A DNA stretch of 6,054 nucleotides, from contig DATHSN010000395.1 of the NCBI GenBank assembly GCA_035464115.1, positions 1 through 6,054 on the forward strand. The letters are read 5' to 3'. This document shows, piece by piece, positions 1-6,054 of this stretch. Position 1 is the stretch's first letter; every line of letters begins with the position of its first letter. Made by a program: the position numbers and the translations under genes. The stretch is from DATHSN01 sp035464115. Lineage in GTDB: Bacteria; Actinomycetota; Acidimicrobiia; Acidimicrobiales; SKKL01. A model generated the notes under the pieces. It saw only the letters and a list, made by a program, of their open reading frames with translations. It made no database searches and was not told the DNA's origin.

Positions 1-423
1 GAGCGACCGGTACCCGGGCCCGTCGCCGAGCAGCACCCCGATGGCCTCGATGCCGCGGTTGCGCCGCACGTCGATCATGACGTGCTCGAGCACCGAGGTG
101 GCCTCGAGCAGGTCCTGGAGGTCGCCGGCCACCAACGCGTCGGCGTGCTCCCAGATCAGCGCCAGGCGCGTCGCTCCGGCCGTCGTCAGCACCTCGAACG
201 CTGCGTCGCGGAAGCCGTCCCAGCCGCGCGGGCGGATGTCGTCCGGCACCCCGAGCTGGTCTGCGAACGCCGCCCACAGCGACGGGCCGTCGACCGCCGC
301 TGAGCCGTCGAGGTGGGCCAGGTCGTAGCCCCATGCACCGAGGGCGTCGAGGAGGGCGTCACGGTCGTCGCTGCGGACGCAGACCAGGTACGGGAGGCGG
401 GGCCCGCCGGGTCGTTCGGTCAT
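1..423 (-). CDS. Barstar-like ribonuclease inhibitor, probable immunity protein (3' end beyond window)
   Basis: The reverse strand from the ATG at 423 stays open to the window edge, giving at least 141 residues. I recognise the barstar fold from its motifs. LDG is at residues 38-40, then a helix with SLWAAFADQLGVP at 48-60, then WDGFRDA at 68-74, then LALIWEHADAL at 87-97, and a final strand HVMIDV at 114-119. The D-x-x-x-D pair D69/D73 lines up with barstar Asp35/Asp39, and E107 in LEA lines up with barstar Glu76; in barstar these residues bind the barnase active site. The inferred role is cytoplasmic neutralisation of the ribonuclease encoded just upstream. The start overlaps the toxin stop as ATGA, with GAGG five bases before the ATG, so the two are probably translationally coupled. 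Barstar itself has about 90 residues; here the fold is preceded by about 10 residues and followed by at least 20. The true C-terminus is not visible. The match is from memory, not a search. Confidence 0.82.
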   Translation of the reverse strand, partial: MTERPGGPRLPYLVCVRSDDRDALLDALGAWGYDLAHLDGSAAVDGPSLWAAFADQLGVPDDIRPRGWDGFRDAAFEVLTTAGATRLALIWEHADALVAGDLQDLLEATSVLEHVMIDVRRNRGIEAIGVLLGDGPGYRSL

Positions 424-2570
424 CGGATCCTCACGAACGCGGGCGCCCCGTGCTGGCCGTAGTGGGTCCACGTGTAGTACACCCGGCGCTTCGCGGGCTC
501 GGCGACGCTCTCGTCGACCACCAGCCGGCGGCGCCCGGGCCAGTGCGCGGTGGGCGGCTGGATGCCCTGCTCGCGGTACGGCACCACGTTGCGCGCCCCT
601 GGAAGGTCACCTGCCCAGTTCTCGTGGTCACCCCGGTTCTCGCACACGCCGGGCACGTGGATCCGGCCGGCGTCGAGCTCGGCGAGGGCGGCGGTGACGG
701 CCTGCTGCTCGTTCGCCTCCCCGTCGCCGACGATCTTGGTGGACGACATCCACGCGATGGCGGTGCCGTTCTCCGCGACGAGGCCCATGGCGACCTTCTG
801 GTCGGCGAGGTCCTGGGTGAACACGCCGGCGTCGGCGTCCTGGGCCGCGACGAGCGCCTGGTCGGGCTTCCAGCCGGCGGCCCGCAGGTCGCGCAGGTTG
901 GACTCCAGCTCGCTGTCGTCGGCGGCCGCGGCCCGCAGGCGCAGCAGCACCTCGGGGCTGCCGGCGAGGGGCAAGAGCGTCAGCAGCGTGGTGCTCGACA
1001 TCTGTCCGAGGAGGCTGACCAGAACCTCGGCGGTGAGCGCCGGCGGCCCCGCGGTGAGCGCGACGACGTCGTCCTTCTTGGCCACGTTCTTGGCCGCCGC
1101 GAGCAGTGCCGCACCGCGGTCGCTGCTCGCCGCGAGGCGGCCGACGACGACATCGACCGGGAACGACTGCGACAGCGTGATCAGGTCCTTCGGACCGATC
1201 CCGCCGAGCACGGCGAGCAGCTGGGTGTCGGAGAAGGACAGACGCAGCTGGTTGAGCTGCGGCTTGTTGGAGCACCACCGCGACAGCGCTTCCTCGGTCT
1301 GCTCGAACGCGAGCCGCTCGGCGGCGGCCTCGGCCTCCTTCGTCGCCGCCTCCTTCTTCGCAGTCTCCTTGGCGTCGGCCTGACGGCGGGCCTCGGCGAA
1401 GCCGGCGGCGAGCAGACCGACCTCCGTCTCGAGGGCGGCGACGTCGACGCCTCCCGGCGAGGCCAGGGCTTTCTTCACCCGGTCGGCCGCCTTGCGGCGC
1501 CCGTCGCGCGTGCGCTTGTCGGCGAAGGTGTTGATCTCGACCCAACCGGTGAGGCGGTCCTGCAGCACGGTGAGCCGCTGCCGCTCGTCGGGGGTCATCG
1601 AGGCCTCGGACGGGGGCGTCGGTTCCGGCGTCGACGACGTGCTCGCCGAGGCGGTGTCGGGGATCTGCGGTGTGGAGGCCCCACCACCTGATCTCGGCCG
1701 GTACAGCGAGTAGACCTTCCAGCCCGTCGTCACCGGGCTGACCTCGAGCGTGGCCGGGTCGACCTCGGGCATCCAGCGGTACCCCACGCGCCCCTCAGGC
1801 GTGTCGATGTGCCCCTCGGGGTCGGTGTCGGTCTCGACGTAGCGGCGACGGATCTGGCGGGCGGCGGCCCCGCCCGAGCGCTGCTGGATCGTGTGGGCCA
1901 GCTCGTGGGCCAGTAGCTCCTGGCCGGGCCGGCTGGTGGCGTCGGGGATGCCGTCGCGGAAGAACACGTCCTGGCCGACGGTGAACGCCCGCGCCGAGAG
2001 CTGGTCGTTCAGCGCGGCGGCCTCGCGGCCGGCGTGGAGGCGGACGCCGGAGACGTCGGCACCGAGCGCCGCCGACATGTCGTCGCGCGCCCGTGGCGCC
2101 AACGGCTGGCCGGGACCGCTGGCCCGCACCGCCGACTCGGTCGCTGCGTCGAGGGTGCCGCCGGCTGCGCCGACCACCGCCCGGCGCTGGGCCGCTGGCG
2201 CCGTCGCGGCCGGGGCCGTCTCGGTCGCCGCCGTCGCGGTCGCCGCACTCGCTCCGCCGCCCTGCAGGGCAGCGACGACCTGATCGGCGATGGCGTCCGC
2301 CTCGCGTTCGGCGGGATCGGTCGCCGCGCCGACCTCGAGCTTGGGCTGGGCCGCCGCCAGCAGGGCGCTGACCGCCCGGTTGCCGGCGCGGTGGTTCAGC
2401 ACGCGCAGCTCGTCGGCCGCCGAGCCGCGGCGCTCGACCGGTGCGGGCGCCGGGCCCTGGGCCGTCCCGGAGACCGGATCGTCGACCCGGCGACGGCCGG
2501 TCCTCACCGCCGCTCCCCCACGACTCGCCCGCCCTGCGTCTCGCCGCCCGACCCACGTCGCATGGCTCAC
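420..2570 (-). CDS. DUF4157 (eCIS-core) multidomain toxin with C-terminal barnase-like ribonuclease
   Basis: This is a 716-residue protein with no visible signal peptide or clear membrane segment. Residues 62-67 (AGNRAV) and 76-100 (PKLEVG...DPAEREADAIADQV) are the lead-in typical of DUF4157 proteins. After an Ala/Thr linker, the DUF4157 domain (about 160-230) ends in the zinc-protease-like AHELAHTIQQ. Residues 244-293 are Tyr/Trp-containing and unassigned. Residues 294-325 are a Ser/Thr/Pro linker, about 383-430 a Lys/Glu/Ala coiled coil, and 431-590 Leu/Ala-rich helices. Residues about 622-716 resemble barnase/RNase Sa: LDAGR, ENRG, DLPG, YREQGI, RRRLVV, YYTWTHYG and a final FVRIR (barnase ends FTKIR). 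Candidate catalytic residues are E667, R682 and H703, matching barnase Glu73, Arg87 and His102. The inferred activity is RNA cleavage in a target cell. DUF4157 proteins are often linked to extracellular contractile injection systems, but none is in this window. The start is GTG, with GGTGAG six to seven bases upstream. A barstar-like gene follows with a 4-nt overlap. Confidence 0.85.
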   Translation of the reverse strand: MSHATWVGRRDAGRASRGGAAVRTGRRRVDDPVSGTAQGPAPAPVERRGSAADELRVLNHRAGNRAVSALLAAAQPKLEVGAATDPAEREADAIADQVVAALQGGGASAATATAATETAPAATAPAAQRRAVVGAAGGTLDAATESAVRASGPGQPLAPRARDDMSAALGADVSGVRLHAGREAAALNDQLSARAFTVGQDVFFRDGIPDATSRPGQELLAHELAHTIQQRSGGAAARQIRRRYVETDTDPEGHIDTPEGRVGYRWMPEVDPATLEVSPVTTGWKVYSLYRPRSGGGASTPQIPDTASASTSSTPEPTPPSEASMTPDERQRLTVLQDRLTGWVEINTFADKRTRDGRRKAADRVKKALASPGGVDVAALETEVGLLAAGFAEARRQADAKETAKKEAATKEAEAAAERLAFEQTEEALSRWCSNKPQLNQLRLSFSDTQLLAVLGGIGPKDLITLSQSFPVDVVVGRLAASSDRGAALLAAAKNVAKKDDVVALTAGPPALTAEVLVSLLGQMSSTTLLTLLPLAGSPEVLLRLRAAAADDSELESNLRDLRAAGWKPDQALVAAQDADAGVFTQDLADQKVAMGLVAENGTAIAWMSSTKIVGDGEANEQQAVTAALAELDAGRIHVPGVCENRGDHENWAGDLPGARNVVPYREQGIQPPTAHWPGRRRLVVDESVAEPAKRRVYYTWTHYGQHGAPAFVRIR

Positions 2571-2582
2571 TCGCTCTCACCG
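2571..2582 (-). promoter_or_regulatory. Ribosome binding site of the toxin gene
   Basis: Read on the minus strand, the bases before the GTG at 2570 are CGGTGAGAGCGA. The GGTGA core matches the anti-Shine-Dalgarno complement and stands about six to seven bases from the start codon. This supports the GTG at 2570 as the start. A nearby ATG at 2563 is in a different frame. Confidence 0.5.
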
Positions 2583-2663
2583 GACCGGGATGGTCGCGGC
2601 CGTACCGTAGCGGGCCGGCGCCACCGAGGACGGGGCCCCCGGGTCACCGGTAGGCTCGGCGCC
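2571..2663. promoter_or_regulatory. Divergent intergenic region between toxin and pspA, with candidate -10 elements
   Basis: This 93-bp gap separates two divergently transcribed genes, so it should hold both promoters. On the plus strand, TAGGCT (2651-2656) fits the actinobacterial TANNNT -10 pattern. It ends seven bases before the pspA ATG, a spacing that would give a leaderless mRNA. TACCGT (2603-2608) is a second candidate. On the minus strand, TACGGT (2609-2604) could serve the toxin gene with a leader of roughly 27 nt. No convincing -35 box is seen for any of them. TANNNT is a weak pattern, so each site is only a candidate. Confidence 0.3.
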
Positions 2664-3500
2664 ATGATCAAGCTGCTGAAGCGGTGGTGGGCGTACACGA
2701 CGGCACGGCTCACCGGGAAGTTCGAGGCCAACGCCGACCCCAAGGTCCAGCTCGAACAGGCCATCGCCGACGCCCAGGACCAGCACCGCCGGCTCAAGGA
2801 GCAGGCGGCCAACGTCATCGCCCACCAGAAGCAGACCGAGATGCGCCTGTCGCGGGCGCTCGAGGACTACGAGCGGGTGAGCGGCAACGCCCGCCAAGCC
2901 GTGATCATGGCCGACGAGGCGGCCCGCGCTGGCGATGAGACACGCCTCACCGACCTCACCCAAGCGGCCGAGGGCTTCGCCAACCGCATGATCTCCCTCG
3001 AGCGAGAGGTGGAAGACCTCAAGGCCCTGCACCAGCAGGCCACCCAGGCGTCCGAGGGCGCCCGCAACGCCGTCACCCAGAACTCGGCGGCGCTGCAGCG
3101 CAAGCTGTCGGAGCGCCAGAAGCTCCTCTCCCAGCTCGACCAGGCCAAGATGCAGGAGCAGATGAACACGGCCATGGCGAGCCTGTCGGAGACCGTCGGC
3201 GAGGACGTCCCCACCTTCGACGAGATCCGCGAGAAGATCGAGGCCCGCTACGCCACCGCGAAGGGCATGTCGGAGCTCACCGAGTCGTCGGTCGAGTCCA
3301 AGATGCTCGAGGTCGAGCGGGCCACCATGAACAACGAGGCCCGCGCTCGTCTCGACGAGATCCGCGGCCAGCTCGGGCTGGCGGCCCCCACCGCTGAGCC
3401 GTCGGCGGCCGAGCTGCAGGCCAAGATCGAGCAGCTCAAGGCCGGCGCCCCCGAAGGCGCCCCCGCCCCCACCGCCGACGAGCAGCGCACCGAGGGCTGA
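2664..3500 (+). CDS. pspA: PspA/IM30 family membrane-stress protein
   Basis: This 278-residue protein is almost entirely helical and charged, as expected of PspA/IM30 (PF04012), an ESCRT-III-like family that coats and stabilises the inner membrane under envelope stress. Residues 1-20 (MIKLLKRWWAYTTARLTGKF) form the amphipathic membrane-binding helix. NADPKVQLEQAI (23-34), EMRLSRAL (59-66), VEDLKALH (116-123), ERQKLLSQLDQAKMQEQM (150-167) and ELTESSVESKMLEVE (204-218) follow the pattern I remember for Mycobacterium tuberculosis PspA (Rv2744c). The last 40 or so residues are an Ala/Pro/Glu-rich tail. The reading frame is open far upstream (to 2034), but that part lies antisense to the toxin gene. 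The ATG at 2664 gives the family's N-terminus and is preceded by a weak GGTAGG nine bases away, or the mRNA may be leaderless. The gene stands alone; no ClgR or other Psp partner is in view. Confidence 0.93.
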   Translation: MIKLLKRWWAYTTARLTGKFEANADPKVQLEQAIADAQDQHRRLKEQAANVIAHQKQTEMRLSRALEDYERVSGNARQAVIMADEAARAGDETRLTDLTQAAEGFANRMISLEREVEDLKALHQQATQASEGARNAVTQNSAALQRKLSERQKLLSQLDQAKMQEQMNTAMASLSETVGEDVPTFDEIREKIEARYATAKGMSELTESSVESKMLEVERATMNNEARARLDEIRGQLGLAAPTAEPSAAELQAKIEQLKAGAPEGAPAPTADEQRTEG

Positions 3501-3510
3501 CCCCTCCCCA

Positions 3511-3526
3511 CCCCGCCTTCTCGGGG
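3511..3526. terminator. Short GC hairpin between convergent pspA and proB
   Basis: CCCCG (3511-3515) and CGGGG (3522-3526) form a perfect 5-bp stem around a 6-base loop in the 27-nt gap between the two stop codons. There is no T-run on either side. It is short, and a C/G-rich gap makes such pairs likely by chance, so a terminator role is only possible. Confidence 0.25.
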
Positions 3527-3527
3527 G

Positions 3528-4628
3528 CTACGGGAGCACCACGAGGTCGTCGCGGTGCACGACCTCGTGGGGCACACCGTCGGGGAGCCCGTCGGTGCGG
3601 CGCCCGGCCACCGTGCGGAGCGTGTCGCTGGCCACCCGGGTGAGGCCCTTGGCGAACACGCTGCCGCTGGTGTCGGCGATCTCGACCGGGTCGTCCTCGC
3701 CGAACGCGCCCCGCACCTCGACCACACCCGCAGCCAGCAGCGAGCGGTGACCCTCGACGAGGGCCCGTCGGGCCCCGTCGTCGACGACGATGGTGCCCGA
3801 CGCCCCCACCGCGAAGGCGATCCAGAGCTTGCGAGCCGCGAGGCGGGTGGGCCGCGGGTGCACCACGGTGCCCACCCCCGGGGTGGCCAGCACCGCGTCG
3901 GCGAGCACGCCGTCGCGGTGCGCGGCGGCGATCACCGCCCGCACCCCTGACCACGCGGCGATCTTGGCCGCGGCGATCTTGGAGGCCATCCCGCCGCTCC
4001 CCCGCGCCGTGCCCGCCCCACCGGCGAGCGCCTCGAGCTCGTGGTCGATCTCGATGATCTCCTCGATGAGCGACGCCGACTCGTCGAGGCGGGGATCGGC
4101 GGTGAGCAGCCCGGGCGTGTCGGTGAGCAGGACGAGCACGTCGGCCTCGACCAGGTGGGCGACGAGCGCGGCGAGCCGGTCGTTGTCGCCGAAGCGGATC
4201 TCGTCGTCGGCGAGGGCGTCGTTCTCGTTGACGATGGGGATCACGCCGAGCTCGAGCAGGCGGGCGAGGGTGCCGCGGGCGTGGAGGTACTGCTGGCGGA
4301 TCATGAAGTCGAGCGGGGCGATGAGGACCTGGCCGGCGACCAGCCCGTGGCGGGCGAGGGTGTCGTCGTAGACCCGCATGAGGTTGCTCTGGCCCACCGC
4401 CGACACCGCCTGCAGCGTGCGGGCGTCGCGGGGTCGCAGGTCGCCGCCGAGGCCGAGCACGGGCAGCCCCGCGGCGATGGCGCCGGACGTGACCAGCACG
4501 ACGGTGTGCCCGTCGGCGCGCAGCGCAGCGAGCTCGCGGCAGAGCTTCTCGATGGCCGCGATCGCGATGGTGCCGTGGTGGTCGGTGATCGACGAGGTGC
4601 CGATCTTGACGACGACCTTCACCGCCAC
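3528..4628 (-). CDS. proB: Glutamate 5-kinase
   Basis: This cytoplasmic enzyme phosphorylates the gamma-carboxyl of L-glutamate with ATP, the first and usually proline-inhibited step of proline synthesis. It has 366 residues, against 367 in E. coli. The amino-acid kinase domain (about 4-250) shows KIGTSS (9-14), VTSGAIAAG (46-54), PIVNENDALA (131-140), FGDNDRLAALVA (146-157), LLTDTPGLLTADPR (167-180) and GGMASKI (212-218). A C-terminal PUA domain (about 268-355) is present, and the protein ends in EVVHRDDLVVLP. The frame stays open upstream into obg. I take the GTG at 4628, 31 nt after the obg stop; the GTG two codons on (4622) has a better-spaced G-run (4633-4630) and is equally possible. 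It is probably cotranscribed with obg. proA, its usual pathway partner, is not next to it; the gene downstream is convergent pspA. Confidence 0.96.
   Translation of the reverse strand: MAVKVVVKIGTSSITDHHGTIAIAAIEKLCRELAALRADGHTVVLVTSGAIAAGLPVLGLGGDLRPRDARTLQAVSAVGQSNLMRVYDDTLARHGLVAGQVLIAPLDFMIRQQYLHARGTLARLLELGVIPIVNENDALADDEIRFGDNDRLAALVAHLVEADVLVLLTDTPGLLTADPRLDESASLIEEIIEIDHELEALAGGAGTARGSGGMASKIAAAKIAAWSGVRAVIAAAHRDGVLADAVLATPGVGTVVHPRPTRLAARKLWIAFAVGASGTIVVDDGARRALVEGHRSLLAAGVVEVRGAFGEDDPVEIADTSGSVFAKGLTRVASDTLRTVAGRRTDGLPDGVPHEVVHRDDLVVLP
3539..3570. terminator. Perfect 12-bp inverted repeat in the 3' end of proB, candidate bidirectional terminator
   Basis: CCACGAGGTCGT (3539-3550) and ACGACCTCGTGG (3559-3570) are exact reverse complements around an 8-base loop. 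In proB they encode parts of the last dozen residues, eight bases before the stop codon. For a pspA transcript the hairpin starts 39 nt after the pspA stop. The stem is strong and GC-rich. No T-run follows on either strand, so it would be a tailless terminator or an mRNA-end stabiliser. The inverted repeat is seen directly; its function is inferred. Confidence 0.45.
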
Positions 4629-4659
4629 GCCCCGTCGGCGCGGGTCTCCCCCTGTGCGC

Positions 4660-5946
<1,287 letters not shown>

Positions 5947-6002
5947 GACCTCAGGATACGGTTGCGGGGACGCGGACGGGACGGGCGCGTCCGATGAGAG
6001 CC

Positions 6003-6016
6003 GCGCCGATCGGCGC
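6003..6016. repeat. 14-bp perfect palindrome at the rpmA stop
   Basis: GCGCCGATCGGCGC is its own reverse complement and touches the stop codon of the upstream minus-strand gene. As RNA it could fold into a 5-bp stem with a GATC loop. No T-run follows. It may be a weak terminator or processing site between rpmA and obg, or chance in GC-rich DNA. Confidence 0.3.
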
Positions 6017-6054
6017 TACTCCGTGACGACGTCGACGAGCTTGCGGCCTCGACG
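6016..6054 (-). CDS. rpmA: Probable C-terminal end of ribosomal protein L27 (start beyond window)
   Basis: Only the last 12 codons and a TAG stop are inside the window, reading RGRKLVDVVTE at the end. Basic residues followed by a hydrophobic strand and an acidic end resemble the C-terminus of actinobacterial L27. The position also fits: rplU-rpmA-obg is a widely conserved order, and this gene ends 69 nt before the obg start on the same strand. The call rests mainly on gene order, because the fragment is too short to prove by itself. Confidence 0.6.
   Translation of the reverse strand, partial: RRGRKLVDVVTE

Noticed and set aside
333..1691. Long plus-strand open frame opposite the toxin gene
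   Set aside because: Arg/Gly/Val-rich translation with no family motifs. It is a GC-bias shadow of the minus-strand gene, whose domains are recognisable.
2205..2260. GCCGTCGCGGTCGCC-like repetition
   Set aside because: It encodes the Ala/Thr linker of the toxin (residues about 105-125). This is ordinary low-complexity linker coding, with no sign of a tandem-repeat locus.
1..2570. A complete extracellular contractile injection system in this window
   Set aside because: Only a DUF4157-bearing protein and its partner are present; there is no sheath, tube, baseplate or AAA+ gene. The link is by domain family only.
2577..2650. Direct repeat TCACCGG at 2577-2583 and 2644-2650 in the divergent promoter region
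   Set aside because: Seven bases in very GC-rich DNA, too short to separate from chance as an operator.
2034..2663. Upstream extension of the pspA reading frame
   Set aside because: The PspA family N-terminus begins at 2664. The extension is Arg/Gly-rich and antisense to the toxin gene.

Overview
The window is very GC-rich, with G or C at most third codon positions. It reads as chromosomal DNA of a high-GC actinomycete. The gene order rpmA-obg-proB, a PspA closely resembling the mycobacterial form, and a histidine-rich Obg domain fit Actinomycetota, possibly class Acidimicrobiia; the class assignment is a guess. Coding density is very high, with only four short gaps (93, 27, 31 and 69 nt) and no gene-free stretch above 100 nt. 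I saw no tRNA, rRNA, CRISPR array, insertion sequence or origin.

Right part (about 3528-6054, minus strand): a housekeeping cluster read right to left. It holds the last codons of a probable rpmA (ribosomal protein L27), then obg/cgtA (ribosome-assembly GTPase), then proB (glutamate 5-kinase, first step of proline synthesis). proA does not follow proB here.

Middle (2664-3500, plus strand): a single pspA gene for a PspA/IM30 membrane-stress coiled-coil protein. It converges on proB. The junction carries a perfect 12-bp inverted repeat inside the end of proB that could terminate both transcripts.

Left part (1-2570, minus strand), divergent from pspA: the most interesting content. A 716-residue multidomain protein has an N-terminal DUF4157 (eCIS-core, HELAH) module, an unassigned middle section, a charged coiled coil, a Leu/Ala-rich helical section, and a C-terminal region that I read as a barnase/RNase Sa-like ribonuclease. 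Its stop codon overlaps the start of the next gene (ATGA), whose product matches barstar, the barnase inhibitor, including the acidic residues that bind barnase. I infer a polymorphic toxin-immunity pair: a DUF4157-carried RNase toxin with its cognate barstar-like antidote. No contractile injection system structural gene lies in the window, so the delivery route is open. The immunity gene runs off the left edge.
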